Assembly (NCBI GenBank): GCA_965268555.1 | Contig: OZ254174.1 | Location: forward strand, 1,178,001-1,242,000 | Direction of reading: 5' to 3' | Source: AAA044-D11 sp965268555 | GTDB taxonomy: Bacteria > Actinomycetota > Actinomycetes > Nanopelagicales > Nanopelagicaceae | Length of the DNA: 64,000 nucleotides | Part shown: in pieces, positions 1-8,113 of the stretch | Layout of the letters: each line of letters opens with the position of its first letter | Position numbering within the stretch: position 1 is the stretch's first letter | Program-made: the position numbers and the translations under genes | The notes under the pieces: generated by a model | What the model was told of the DNA's origin: nothing | Database searches by the model: none | What the model saw: only the letters and a program-made list of their open reading frames with translations

Positions 1-191
1 TAGCAAAGGAAGAGATTACCGGGCTGCGAACACAGGTGCGCACCCTCTCGCCCCAAGCAACTTTGGATCGTGGTTATTCGGTGGTTCAGAAAAGCGATGG
101 CCGGGTAGTTCGAAAAGCTAGTGAGATTAAGAGCGGCGAGAAACTTCGATTGCGATTGGCGCAAGGCGAAGTTGGCGCAATTACGGAGTAG
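1..191 (+). CDS. xseA: Exodeoxyribonuclease VII large subunit, C-terminal fragment
   Basis: This is the last 62 codons of a gene entering from the left edge, read in the frame that ends at the TAG at 189-191. The peptide carries the conserved XseA tail, LSPQATLDRGYSVV, followed by a short beta region ending in a G-E-V-G-A stretch. XseA is the catalytic subunit of exonuclease VII, which degrades single-stranded DNA from both ends together with several XseB subunits. The xseB gene starts 9 nt downstream, the usual operon arrangement. The identification rests on this tail and the neighbour, because the catalytic part lies outside the window. Confidence 0.9.
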   Translation, partial: AKEEITGLRTQVRTLSPQATLDRGYSVVQKSDGRVVRKASEIKSGEKLRLRLAQGEVGAITE

Positions 192-200
192 ATTACGAAT

Positions 201-413
201 ATGGCCGCGGCAAAAGACCCAAAAAAGTTGAGTTATGAAGAAGCAAGAGATGCTCTTGCCGAGGTCGTTGAATCTCTTGAATCAGGACAGTCGACGCTAG
301 AAGAGTCACTTGCACTCTGGGAGCGCGGCGAAGAGTTAGCAAAAATTTGTCAGCAATGGCTAGATGGCGCAAAGGCAAAGCTTGCCGCAGCAAAGAGCGA
401 AGCGGAAAAATAG
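201..413 (+). CDS. xseB: Exodeoxyribonuclease VII small subunit
   Basis: A 70-residue acidic helical protein of normal XseB length. It shows the family core LSYEEARDALAEVVESLE and then an LEESLALWERGEEL segment. XseB is the non-catalytic subunit that wraps the XseA nuclease in a multi-subunit complex acting on single-stranded DNA during repair. It follows xseA by 9 nt. Its TAG stop is directly followed by the ATG of the fumarase gene (TAGATG), so all three are probably translated from one message. The start at 201 is the first ATG and gives the expected N-terminus. Confidence 0.93.
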   Translation: MAAAKDPKKLSYEEARDALAEVVESLESGQSTLEESLALWERGEELAKICQQWLDGAKAKLAAAKSEAEK

Positions 414-2066
414 ATGCCAGAGTTTAACTACAGCGACCTGCTCCCAATTGGCGAGGATAAAACTAAGTATCGCCTGGTTTCAAAAGCAGGCGTCTCGACT
501 TTCAAAGCTGAAGGAATTGAGTTCTTAAAAGTTTCGCCAGAAGCAATTGAGCAACTGACAACAGAGGCAATACATGACATCAATCATTATCTTCGTGAAG
601 AGCACTTGACCCAACTCGCCTCAATTCTAAAAGATCCAGAAGCATCGCCTAATGATCGTTTCGTCGCACTTGATCTCTTAAAGAATGCAAATATTTCGGC
701 TGGTGGGGTTCTGCCAATGTGTCAGGACACCGGAACTGCGCTAATCATGGGCAAGAAGGGGCAACACGTTCTGACCGCGAAGAGCGATGCTGAATCCATT
801 TCTAAAGGCGTATATGACGCATACACAACGCTAAATCTCCGTTACTCCCAGATGGCACCTGTTACAACCTGGGAAGAGAAAAACACTGGAAATAATCTGC
901 CAGCACAAGTAGAGATTTACTCTGATTCCGAGCATCCAGATGAATACAACTTTCTCTTCATCGCAAAGGGTGGCGGCAGTGCAAATAAATCTTTCCTTTA
1001 TCAAGAGACTAAAGCAGTTTTAAATCCCACATCATTTATGAGTTGGCTAGATGAAAAATTGCGTTCTATTGGAACTGCAGCATGTCCGCCATATCACCTT
1101 GCAATTGTCATCGGTGGAACCAGTGCCGAGCACACAGTTAAAACCGCCAAACTTGCGAGCACGCATTACTTAGATGAATTGCCTAGAAGCGGCGATGCCA
1201 AGACTGGCCACGGCTTTCGCGATGTCGAGCTTGAAGCAAAGGTTCTTGAGTTAACTCGCACCCTTGGAATTGGTGCGCAATTCGGTGGAAAATATTTCTG
1301 CCACGATGTCCGCGTAGTTAGATTGCCAAGACATGGCGCCTCGCTTCCAATTGCAATTGCAGTTTCTTGCTCTGCCGATCGCCAGGCAAAGGCGAAGATC
1401 ACTAAAGAGGGCGTATTTCTTGAGGTTCTAGAGCGCGATCCCGCCCACTTCCTGCCTGACACAACTGATGAACATTTAAATGATGACGTTGTAAATGTTG
1501 ATCTAAATCAACCGATGGCCAAGGTTTTAGAAACACTTTCGAAATATCCAATTAAGACTCGACTATCTCTCACCGGAACACTGATTGTTGCTCGAGATTT
1601 GGCACATGCAAAGATAAAAGAGCTTCTTGATTCTGGAAAACCACTACCGCAATATTTTAAGGATCATGCGGTTTATTACGCCGGCCCGGCAAAGACTCCA
1701 GTCGGTTACGCATCCGGTTCTTTTGGTCCAACTACTGCTGGTCGTATGGATTCATATGTCGATCAATTCCAACAAGCTGGTGGTTCCATGATCATGTTGG
1801 CAAAGGGCAATCGCTCTAAAGCGGTTACGCAAGCCTGTAAAACAAATGGTGGTTTCTATCTTGGCTCGATCGGTGGTCCAGCCGCCAGACTTGCCCAAGA
1901 TTGCATAAATAAGGTCGAAGTTTTGGATTATGAAGAACTTGGGATGGAAGCTGTTTGGAAAATTGAGGTAAGAGATTTCCCGGCATTCATTGTTGTCGAT
2001 AATAAAGGAAATGATTTCTTCGCCGAAACTTCCAAGCCAATCACAATTGGCCGGGCGCCTAATTAA
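414..2066 (+). CDS. fumA: Class I (iron-sulfur) fumarate hydratase
   Basis: A 550-residue class I fumarase that interconverts fumarate and malate in the TCA cycle. The [4Fe-4S] cluster ligands can be placed at Cys103 (in MCQDTGTA), Cys224 (in TAACPPYH) and Cys319 (in VSCSADR). This spacing is nearly identical to Cys105/224/318 of E. coli FumA. The C-terminal beta domain contains the GSFGPTTAGRMD and GGFYLGSIGGPAA motifs typical of the family. It abuts xseB with no gap. Many actinobacteria carry the cluster-free class II enzyme (Rv1098c in M. tuberculosis) in this region, so the oxygen-sensitive class I type here is a lineage choice. It could act on a related hydroxyacid, but fumarate is by far the likeliest substrate. 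Confidence 0.92.
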   Translation: MPEFNYSDLLPIGEDKTKYRLVSKAGVSTFKAEGIEFLKVSPEAIEQLTTEAIHDINHYLREEHLTQLASILKDPEASPNDRFVALDLLKNANISAGGVLPMCQDTGTALIMGKKGQHVLTAKSDAESISKGVYDAYTTLNLRYSQMAPVTTWEEKNTGNNLPAQVEIYSDSEHPDEYNFLFIAKGGGSANKSFLYQETKAVLNPTSFMSWLDEKLRSIGTAACPPYHLAIVIGGTSAEHTVKTAKLASTHYLDELPRSGDAKTGHGFRDVELEAKVLELTRTLGIGAQFGGKYFCHDVRVVRLPRHGASLPIAIAVSCSADRQAKAKITKEGVFLEVLERDPAHFLPDTTDEHLNDDVVNVDLNQPMAKVLETLSKYPIKTRLSLTGTLIVARDLAHAKIKELLDSGKPLPQYFKDHAVYYAGPAKTPVGYASGSFGPTTAGRMDSYVDQFQQAGGSMIMLAKGNRSKAVTQACKTNGGFYLGSIGGPAARLAQDCINKVEVLDYEELGMEAVWKIEVRDFPAFIVVDNKGNDFFAETSKPITIGRAPN

Positions 2067-2079
2067 TTTTAATTAATTT

Positions 2080-2661
2080 TTAGTAATAGTTAGAACGGTG
2101 CTTCTTCCAAAGCGCATTACAAGGGGTCTTGTATCTGGCCTTGATGTATGAAAGTCCCCACTTAATCTGGGTGACCGGATTGGTCCGCCAATCAGTTGAA
2201 ATAATCTCCATCTTTATTGCCGGCAACGCCTGTGGGATTCCATGGGCGCCACTTCGATAATTGTGGGCCTGGTAGTTCCAATGGCTCTCGCTATTCCAAA
2301 GCTTGGTAAGGCAGGTGATCTGGGTTTTGTTATCCCACTTTGGATACTTCTCTTGGATAATCTGCTTGGCAACGCTCTTCGCACCCTTTGGCTTCTTGGC
2401 AACTTCAACTTGGCGAGCAGCCATCGAGACCAAGGCAATTGCATTGGCATCGACCGAAGCCACACCATTTACATCCAAGGTAATTCCATTTTCCGATTGA
2501 GTCGGGGTTTCTGGGGCAACAGTTAGGGCGGGCAAGTTGTTTGGCACTGAGACAAATTGGTCGAAAGTTCCTTGGGCGTAGGTCGTATCGACCCCGCCAA
2601 TGAAGACGATAAAGAAGGCAGCGCTGAGAACTAGTTTGGTCGATCTAAAAATGCTGTTCAT
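2080..2661 (-). CDS. Secreted lytic transglycosylase (SLT-like)
   Basis: A 193-residue exported protein. It has an N-terminal signal or anchor segment (about residues 10-30, ending near TYAQ), a low-complexity linker, and a C-terminal lysozyme-like transglycosylase fold of about 80 residues. The latter has a catalytic Glu in NSESHWN, then the SGAHGIPQALP block and WGLSYIKARY, all typical of small actinobacterial lytic transglycosylases that cleave peptidoglycan between MurNAc and GlcNAc. The frame is open further upstream to 2814, but the ATG at 2661 is preceded by a GGGAGGG ribosome-binding site and directly begins the signal peptide, so I chose it. The gene lies downstream of phoH2 and converges on fumarase. 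Two Cys flank the domain and could form a disulfide. Confidence 0.8.
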   Translation of the reverse strand: MNSIFRSTKLVLSAAFFIVFIGGVDTTYAQGTFDQFVSVPNNLPALTVAPETPTQSENGITLDVNGVASVDANAIALVSMAARQVEVAKKPKGAKSVAKQIIQEKYPKWDNKTQITCLTKLWNSESHWNYQAHNYRSGAHGIPQALPAIKMEIISTDWRTNPVTQIKWGLSYIKARYKTPCNALWKKHRSNYY

Positions 2662-2883
2662 CTCACCCTCCCTCTCACCTTTTCTGATCTTGCCCATGCA
2701 AGCGACATCGGCCCGAAATGGGCTAGTAGCTTGGGGGAAGGAGAAAAGAGTTTCATCCGAGGCGGCATCGGGCAAATTTAAAGGCGTGTGAGTCGCAAAA
2801 AAGATAATAATCACAGGAAAGTGGAGATATAAAAGTGCAGGTCAGAAGCAGTAATGTCTGATTTGACTGATTTGACCGATGTG
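2662..2883 (-). other. Long structured leader between phoH2 and the transglycosylase gene
   Basis: About 220 bases with no convincing gene. Read on the minus strand it contains two short perfect hairpins near 2690-2735 (GCCC/GGGC with an ATTTC loop, and CTTGC/GCAAG with an ATGG loop) before a GGGAGGG ribosome-binding site. Close to the phoH2 end is a short duplication of TCAAATCAG. A leader of this length before a peptidoglycan hydrolase invites comparison with the c-di-AMP riboswitch, but I do not see its conserved core. No clear terminator for phoH2 is visible. Confidence 0.35.
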
Positions 2884-4206
2884 CTATTGAGTGAAGTTAA
2901 CTGGCTCTTCTAGCATCTCTGTAACCAGGGCTGCGATCGGCGAGCGCTCGGATCTGGTCAAGGTTATGTGGGCAAAGAGGGGATGTCCCTTGAGGGATTC
3001 GACTACGGCGACGACACCGTCATGACGGCCCACTCGAAGGTTATCTCGCTGGGCAACATCGTGGGTCAAGATCACTCTTGAGTTCTGGCCAATGCGCGAA
3101 AGCACAGTTAGGAGGACTCCCCGTTCTAGGGATTGGGCCTCATCGACGATTACATATGAGTCGTGAAGTGACCGACCACGGATATGGGTCAATGGAAGAA
3201 CTTCAATCAACCCGCGATCGATAATCTCATCGATTACTTGTTGGCTAACTAGAGCCCCCAAAGTATCGAAGACCGCTTGGGCCCAAGGCGACATCTTCTC
3301 GTTCTCACTTCCCGGCAGGTAGCCGAGCTCTTGGCCGCCCACGGCATAGAGCGGGCGAAAAATTACGACCTTCTTATGTTGTCGCTTTTCCAGGACAGCT
3401 TCTAAACCGGCGCTAAGTGCGAGCGCGCTCTTTCCAGTTCCGGCTCGGCCGCCAAGAGAGACGATGCCAACTTCGCTATCTAAAAGTAAATCCAGAGCAA
3501 CTCGTTGTTCCGCGCTTCGACCATGAAGTCCAAAGGCGGTGCGATCGCCCCGAACTAATTGCAATTGTTTATCCGGGGTAACTCGCGCCAGGGCGCTTCC
3601 TTTATCCGAGTGCAGAACGATTCCGGTATGGCACGGATATTCCTTGGCCAAGTCGTTGGCGATCTTGTTTCCTTCATAAAGGGCATCGATAACTGTGCCG
3701 CCAACACTGGCTTCAACCATTCCGGTCCAGCCACTTGTTAGTGCAAGTTCGGCCCGGTACTCCTCGGATTTAACACCGACTGACGATGCCTTAACCCGAA
3801 GTGGCAGATCTTTAGTTACCAGAACTACATCTCTAGATTCGGCCATCATGTTGCGGGCGATGGAGAGGATTCTGGAGTCATTAGAACCGTCGCGCAGAAA
3901 GCCTGAGGGCAGCGAGGATGAATCTGAGTGATTTAATTCAACGCGAAGGGTGCCGCCTAAATCATTTAGCTTTATATCTTCATCGAGTCGGCCATGTTCA
4001 ATTCGCAGATCATCAAGAGTGCGAAGAGCGGCGCGGGCAAAGTAACCAAGCTCTGGATGGTCGCGTTTGGTTTCAAGTTCACCAATAACGGTGATTGGAA
4101 TGATTACTTCATGTTCGGCAAATCTTGTTAAGGCCACGGGGTCTGCGAGCAAAACGCTGGTATCTAACACATATGTCATGCGTGGATTACGGGCGATATT
4201 GGCCAA
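2884..4206 (-). CDS. phoH2: PhoH2: PIN-domain RNase fused to PhoH ATPase/helicase
   Basis: A 440-residue two-domain protein. Residues 10-140 are a PIN ribonuclease domain, with acidic metal ligands in VLDTSVLL (Asp15), GELE, SNDSRI (around Asp110) and TKDLPLR. Residues 225-430 are a PhoH ATPase with Walker A GGRAGTGKS (252-260) and Walker B VIVDEAQ (352-358). Such PhoH2 fusions act as RNA helicase/ribonucleases. In mycobacteria the homologue is Rv1095, which lies in the same gene neighbourhood as here. An alternative start at Met10 would begin right at the PIN strand. The gene is followed by the transglycosylase gene on the same strand. Confidence 0.9.
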   Translation of the reverse strand: MANIARNPRMTYVLDTSVLLADPVALTRFAEHEVIIPITVIGELETKRDHPELGYFARAALRTLDDLRIEHGRLDEDIKLNDLGGTLRVELNHSDSSSLPSGFLRDGSNDSRILSIARNMMAESRDVVLVTKDLPLRVKASSVGVKSEEYRAELALTSGWTGMVEASVGGTVIDALYEGNKIANDLAKEYPCHTGIVLHSDKGSALARVTPDKQLQLVRGDRTAFGLHGRSAEQRVALDLLLDSEVGIVSLGGRAGTGKSALALSAGLEAVLEKRQHKKVVIFRPLYAVGGQELGYLPGSENEKMSPWAQAVFDTLGALVSQQVIDEIIDRGLIEVLPLTHIRGRSLHDSYVIVDEAQSLERGVLLTVLSRIGQNSRVILTHDVAQRDNLRVGRHDGVVAVVESLKGHPLFAHITLTRSERSPIAALVTEMLEEPVNFTQ

Positions 4207-4322
4207 TTGGCGCTCGCATTCTTTTTAGTTTTTATAGAAGGGTGGGATTTTTCCGATGGGTAAAAGGTAAAACTTCTTAGCGACCCAAGCCCTGCGACAC
4301 GCTTATTTCAATAGTTAATTTC

Positions 4323-4360
4323 TGTTTACTTGGGATTACTTGTGTTTACTTGGCATCACT
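4323..4360. repeat. Imperfect tandem duplication, 20-bp period
   Basis: Two near-identical 18-mers, TGTTTACTTGGGATTACT at 4323-4340 and TGTTTACTTGGCATCACT at 4343-4360, differ at two positions. The second copy runs into the 3' end of the cis-prenyltransferase gene, so its last codons lie in the duplicated unit. It looks like a small replication-slippage duplication. No function is evident. Confidence 0.7.
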
Positions 4361-5162
4361 TACCGAAGCGCCGATTGCGCTGTGAATATGCTCTAAGTGC
4401 TCGGAGGAAATCAACCCGACGAAAATCAGGCCAGTAAGCCTCGCAGAAGTAGAACTCGGAGTGCGCGCTCTGCCAAAGTAGGAAGCCACCGAGGCGCTGC
4501 TCGCCCGAGGTTCGAATAACTAAATCTGGATCGGGTAAGCCAGCGGTATAAAGGTGTCGGCTGATCTCATCAACGGTAACAAGTTCTGCAATCTGTGCCG
4601 GACTCTTGCCCGCATTTACATCGGAATTAATTAAGGATTTAACAGCATCGGCAATTTCACTTCTACCACCATAACCAATTGCAACATTGATCATCACGCC
4701 TTTAATGCCTTTGGTCTTTGCCGCCACATCGTTCAATTGATCAACTAAATTCGCAGGCAAGAGTTCCATCGAGCCGACAGGGCGAATCTCCCAACGTCTA
4801 CGGCTTGCTAGATCGGTTACAGTTTCGGCGATAATAGCTAGCAGCGGTTCTAACTCCTCTGGCGGCCGATTTAAATTTTGATTTGATAACAACCAGATTG
4901 TTAAAACTTCAACCTTTGACTCTTCACACCAATCGAGTAAATCAATAATCTTTTCAGCGCCAGCCTTATGTCCGCGCGAAGATGAAATATCACCATCGAC
5001 TGATGGATTTGCCTTTGACCATCTTCGGTTGCCATCCAAAATAACTCCAACATGGCGCGGCGTCTGGGTGAAATCTAACTTCGCAAAGAGGCGACGTTCG
5101 TATAACGGATACAAGACCGACTTTATTGTCGGCTTTAGAAAACCTTTAACAAGATTGGCCAC
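4356..5162 (-). CDS. uppS: Cis-prenyltransferase (isoprenyl/(E,Z)-farnesyl diphosphate synthase type)
   Basis: A 268-residue member of the undecaprenyl diphosphate synthase family, which condenses isopentenyl diphosphate with allylic diphosphates in the Z configuration to build the lipid carrier for cell-wall synthesis. The catalytic Asp43 sits in VILDGNRRW. The pyrophosphate-binding block RTSGEQRLGGFLLWQ and the C-terminal YWPDFRRVDFLRALR segment are both present. An N-terminal PLYERRLF stretch and overall similarity to Rv1086 suggest the mycobacterial short-chain type that makes a starter for a second enzyme, rather than the final long-chain synthase. Product length cannot be decided from sequence alone. 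It lies 15 nt from the DUF3817 gene on the same strand. Confidence 0.88.
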   Translation of the reverse strand: MANLVKGFLKPTIKSVLYPLYERRLFAKLDFTQTPRHVGVILDGNRRWSKANPSVDGDISSSRGHKAGAEKIIDLLDWCEESKVEVLTIWLLSNQNLNRPPEELEPLLAIIAETVTDLASRRRWEIRPVGSMELLPANLVDQLNDVAAKTKGIKGVMINVAIGYGGRSEIADAVKSLINSDVNAGKSPAQIAELVTVDEISRHLYTAGLPDPDLVIRTSGEQRLGGFLLWQSAHSEFYFCEAYWPDFRRVDFLRALRAYSQRNRRFGK

Positions 5163-5177
5163 TTATTTTTGCCTTAC

Positions 5178-5513
5178 TTAGGCTAAAGCTTTAAATTCTT
5201 TAAGCGCTCTGCGTTCGGCAATAAATGATGCGACTGGCAGGGTTCCAGCAAGTATGAAATAAATAGTGCTCTTAACTGATTTTCCCGCCTTTAAGCAGTA
5301 ATGAAATGCCGCTAAAACATAAATTGGATAAGTGAAACCATGGACTAGCGAGATCCAACTTAGATAGGGATATGCATCTTTGAAGATTAAGTAATGGGTT
5401 GGAACATTCACAAACCAGAGAAGAAGTGACATAACACCGGCATAAACAGCCATAATGCGAAAACGGGTCATCGCCCCATTGAGTGCGGCCTGACGTGGAT
5501 TTAGTGTGCTCAT
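5178..5513 (-). CDS. DUF3817 small integral membrane protein
   Basis: A 111-residue membrane protein with three predicted hydrophobic segments (about residues 18-38, 50-70 and 82-98). It has the DUF3817 features RFRIMAVYAGVMS near the start, an SLVHGFTYPIY central block and a terminal LPVASFIAERRALKEF. Family members are found throughout actinobacteria, often near SURF1 or cytochrome oxidase assembly genes, but no biochemical role is established. The start codon overlaps the SURF1 stop by 4 nt, so the two are translationally coupled. A role in respiratory-complex biogenesis is only an inference from this coupling. Confidence 0.8.
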   Translation of the reverse strand: MSTLNPRQAALNGAMTRFRIMAVYAGVMSLLLWFVNVPTHYLIFKDAYPYLSWISLVHGFTYPIYVLAAFHYCLKAGKSVKSTIYFILAGTLPVASFIAERRALKEFKALA

Positions 5514-6229
5514 ATCGCAACTTTAGCGCCACTTTGACGCTCTTTCATCGAATTATAGAAAGGCGCGAACAGAACAAGCAGGGCCATTAACCACCAGACG
5601 ACTACATATGAGACATGCTGCCAGTAATTTCCGGCGACCTTTGATTTGAGCTGCGGTGCGGGAACTCTGCTTGTCAAAATTTCTTCACCTAGCTTTGTTT
5701 TTTCCAAAGTGGCGATTATGTAGCCATCGAAAAGTGAAAGTTTAGTATCCGCTACTACAAGGGCTGGATCGATTCTTGATAGCTCATCTTTGCCTGCCTT
5801 TGCAGCATCAGATGTCTGCCTTGGATATAGGCGACCATTGATTTTTACTTGACCAATTATTTCTTGGCTCTCCAGACTTTGAACGCCTCGAACTACCAAT
5901 ATCCCGCGATTTCCTGAAAGTTCAAGCAGGCGAATCTCTAAATCAGTAACTGCAGAAGATTTGCTTCCAAGTAATTTCTGTCCCGGCGCGGAAAAAGTTT
6001 TTACATACTTTCCGGAAGTACTCACTAAGCGATTGATGGCATCTGGCTCGAGATTGGAATTAGCGCTAGCAATATCTTCAAGATTTGTTCTTGGTGAATC
6101 CGGAAGCTTTTGATTTACCTGCTTTACATCATGAGCCCGATTTAATTGCCAATCGCCAAGCCCGATAAAAGTTAGAGAGAGTAAAATTGCCACTAAAAGT
6201 TGGGCGAAGAATCCTTTACTTCTCGTCAT
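5510..6229 (-). CDS. SURF1 family cytochrome oxidase assembly protein
   Basis: A 239-residue protein with the SURF1 plan. It has one transmembrane helix near the N-terminus (about residues 8-26) followed by the signature GLGDWQLNRAHD, a periplasm-facing middle domain, and a second helix near the C-terminus (HVSYVVVWWLMALLVLFAPF). SURF1 helps insert heme into, or stabilise, heme-copper cytochrome oxidase. The gene overlaps the downstream DUF3817 gene and the upstream 45-codon membrane ORF. A CtaG-type oxidase assembly gene elsewhere in the window (40.9-42.8 kb) fits an aerobic respiratory chain with a heme-copper terminal oxidase. Confidence 0.85.
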   Translation of the reverse strand: MTRSKGFFAQLLVAILLSLTFIGLGDWQLNRAHDVKQVNQKLPDSPRTNLEDIASANSNLEPDAINRLVSTSGKYVKTFSAPGQKLLGSKSSAVTDLEIRLLELSGNRGILVVRGVQSLESQEIIGQVKINGRLYPRQTSDAAKAGKDELSRIDPALVVADTKLSLFDGYIIATLEKTKLGEEILTSRVPAPQLKSKVAGNYWQHVSYVVVWWLMALLVLFAPFYNSMKERQSGAKVAI

Positions 6230-6353
6230 CGCGATCGGATAGCTTCTTATATCTGCGATAAAAGTTGATTAGAAGAAGGGCAACTGCCACACTGAGAATT
6301 AACATCGTGATCGAGCCTGCTAGACCCACTTCTATATTCGTTCTACCGTTCAT
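6216..6353 (-). CDS. Small single-pass membrane protein, unknown
   Basis: A 45-residue ORF beginning at the ATG at 6353 with one hydrophobic helix (GSITMLILSVAVALLLINFY) and a charged tail RRYKKLSDRDDEK. It overlaps the SURF1 start by 14 nt, which suggests coupled translation. It is divergent from the DUF4307 gene. A small membrane ORF also occurs near Rv1083 in mycobacteria, but I cannot show homology. The topology is probably N-terminus out, with the basic tail inside. Function unknown. Confidence 0.5.
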   Translation of the reverse strand: MNGRTNIEVGLAGSITMLILSVAVALLLINFYRRYKKLSDRDDEK

Positions 6354-6389
6354 GTGCAGATTGTATTGAGAATACGTAGACTTGCACAC

Positions 6390-6791
6390 ATGACCGAGCC
6401 GTATGAAGGCGACCCTTATCTTCAAAAAAGATATGGAATTACCAAGAGCCGATTTCCAAAGTGGCTGATAACTGCCGCAATCGTCACAATTGTTGGGGGC
6501 GGTTGGTTAGCGTGGTCTGCGAATCATTATTCAAATCCAGAGTTCAGGTCGACGTTGATTTCATTCCAAGAGATTGATTCTAAAAGCATCGAGATTCGCT
6601 ACTTGGTTGAGATAAAGGATCCAAAGACTCAACTTATCTGCCGATTAAGTGCGAGAGATTTTGGCCTAAACATTGTGGGCCAAATTGATGACCCAATTCC
6701 CCTTGGGAGTACAAAGTTGACTCGAGTTGTTCAAATTCCTACTCGTCTAGCCGCGGTGAATGCCCAAATAGAATCTTGCTCGGCTGACTAA
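6390..6791 (+). CDS. DUF4307 membrane-anchored protein
   Basis: A 133-residue protein from the ATG at 6390. It has an N-terminal RYGI element, one transmembrane helix (about residues 25-43, WLITAAIVTIVGGGWLAW) and an extracytoplasmic immunoglobulin-like beta domain with two conserved Cys (in LICRLSARD and in the terminal ESCSAD). This is the DUF4307 pattern. In many actinobacteria the gene sits directly beside greA, as here (40 nt upstream of it). An in-frame GTG at 6354 would add 12 residues that do not match the family, so I prefer 6390. The cellular role is not known. Confidence 0.78.
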   Translation: MTEPYEGDPYLQKRYGITKSRFPKWLITAAIVTIVGGGWLAWSANHYSNPEFRSTLISFQEIDSKSIEIRYLVEIKDPKTQLICRLSARDFGLNIVGQIDDPIPLGSTKLTRVVQIPTRLAAVNAQIESCSAD

Positions 6792-6831
6792 TTTCTAGAT
6801 AGTTATAAGTTGGTTGTAAACTCCTCGTCTT

Positions 6832-7317
6832 ATGGCTATCGAACCTACTCAAACTTGGCTTACACAAGAAGCCGCTGACCGCTTGGCTGCCGAACTAGCA
6901 GAACTCGAAGGTCCACGTCGTGCTGACATCGTCAAGAAAATTGAAGCAGCGCGCGCAGAGGGCGATCTAAAAGAGAACGGTGGCTATCACGCAGCAAAGG
7001 ATGAACAGGGAAAGACTGAAGCAAGAATTCGCCAACTAAAACACATGTTGGAAAATGCTCATATCGGAGCTCCACCTGCCGGCGAATCCGGAGTTGTTGG
7101 ACTTGGAATGTTAATTACGGTTGATATTGCTGGCGATGAAGTGAAATTCCTACTTGGTTCTCGCGAAATTGCGAGCGGCGATGTCGATGTTTATAGCGAA
7201 AAATCTCCACTTGGTGCGGCTGTTCTCGGTGCAAAGATTGGTGACACTGTTACATACACAGCGCCAAATGGCCGTGAAATCAGCGTTGCAGTATTAGAAG
7301 CTCAGAACTTCTTCTAA
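6832..7317 (+). CDS. greA: Transcription elongation factor GreA
   Basis: A 161-residue Gre factor that enters the secondary channel of RNA polymerase and stimulates cleavage of backtracked transcripts. The coiled-coil N-terminal domain carries the acidic tip in EGDLKENGGYHAAKDE, with Asp45 and Glu48 as the pair that coordinates the catalytic metal. The C-terminal FKBP-like domain has the YTAPNGREISVAVL ending. Length and order are normal. A TGTAAACT box 9 nt before the ATG may be an extended -10 with a very short leader. The mca gene (mycothiol conjugate amidase), which adjoins this pair in many actinobacteria, is absent here. Confidence 0.95.
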   Translation: MAIEPTQTWLTQEAADRLAAELAELEGPRRADIVKKIEAARAEGDLKENGGYHAAKDEQGKTEARIRQLKHMLENAHIGAPPAGESGVVGLGMLITVDIAGDEVKFLLGSREIASGDVDVYSEKSPLGAAVLGAKIGDTVTYTAPNGREISVAVLEAQNFF

Positions 7318-7318
7318 G

Positions 7319-8113
7319 TTATTTACTAACCCTCACATATTTGCGCACGCTAATTGGCGCAAAAATTGCAACTAGTAAGAACATGTAAATCAGCGACATA
7401 AGTATTGGATTTTGGCTCGGCCATGAGTTTGCAGTCGCACCAAATATGTTTTCAGTACCAAATAGTTGGCGACAGGCCGCGACCATAGTCGAAACCGGAT
7501 TCCATTCCGCAAAATATTGCAGAATTTTTGGCATTCCGGTTGTTGGGGCAAAAGCATTAGATAAGAAGGTAAGTGGGAATACCGTCATGAAAACTAAATT
7601 CTGCGCCACTCGTTCTTCGCGAACTGAGAGTCCAATCAAGACTCCAATCCATGACATGGAATATCCGAAGGCAAGTAAGAATAAGAACCCGAGAAAGATT
7701 TTTACTGGCCCACTGCTTGGTCGCCAGCCAACTAAAAATCCAACTAGTCCCATAACTATTAACGTCACAACGTTCTGCAAAGTATCGCCAACGGTGCGCC
7801 CGATTACTACGGCAGATCTTGAAATCGGCAGCGATCTAAATCGATCGATTAAACCCTTCTGCATATCGGCAGCAAGTCCAACTGCAGTAGCGGCAAGAGT
7901 AAATGCGACAGTTTGAACGAAGATTCCAGGCATCAAGAGTTGGACATATCCACCGTTGACTCCAGAATCGATTGCGCCACCAAAAACATAACGGAAGAGA
8001 AGAACAAACATCGCCGGCTGGATAGTTGCGAAGATCAATACTTCAGGGATACGAATCATCTGAAGCAATTGGCGCTTAGTTATAACTAAGAAATCACTTA
8101 CGCTTTGCAACAT
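7319..8113 (-). CDS. ABC-2 type transporter permease (DrrB-like)
   Basis: A 264-residue permease with six hydrophobic segments and the ABC-2 signature region (QNLVFMTVFPLTFLSNAFAP near residue 190). It would pair with the ATPase encoded immediately upstream to export a lipophilic compound such as a drug or lipid, as in the daunorubicin DrrAB system. I chose the ATG at 8113 because it is preceded by a strong GGAAGGAGG ribosome-binding site 6 nt away. A longer in-frame start at 8131 lacks this. The start lies 20 nt inside the ATPase gene. It converges on greA with a 1-nt gap. Confidence 0.88.
   Translation of the reverse strand: MLQSVSDFLVITKRQLLQMIRIPEVLIFATIQPAMFVLLFRYVFGGAIDSGVNGGYVQLLMPGIFVQTVAFTLAATAVGLAADMQKGLIDRFRSLPISRSAVVIGRTVGDTLQNVVTLIVMGLVGFLVGWRPSSGPVKIFLGFLFLLAFGYSMSWIGVLIGLSVREERVAQNLVFMTVFPLTFLSNAFAPTTGMPKILQYFAEWNPVSTMVAACRQLFGTENIFGATANSWPSQNPILMSLIYMFLLVAIFAPISVRKYVRVSK

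Noticed and set aside
2662..2814. c-di-AMP (ydaO-type) riboswitch before the transglycosylase gene
   Set aside because: The gene type and leader length fit, but I cannot find the conserved GGGTGAAT-like and terminal core sequences of that riboswitch class.
2662..2814. N-terminal extension of the transglycosylase to 2814
   Set aside because: It would place 51 residues before a clear signal peptide, and the internal ATG has a strong ribosome-binding site.
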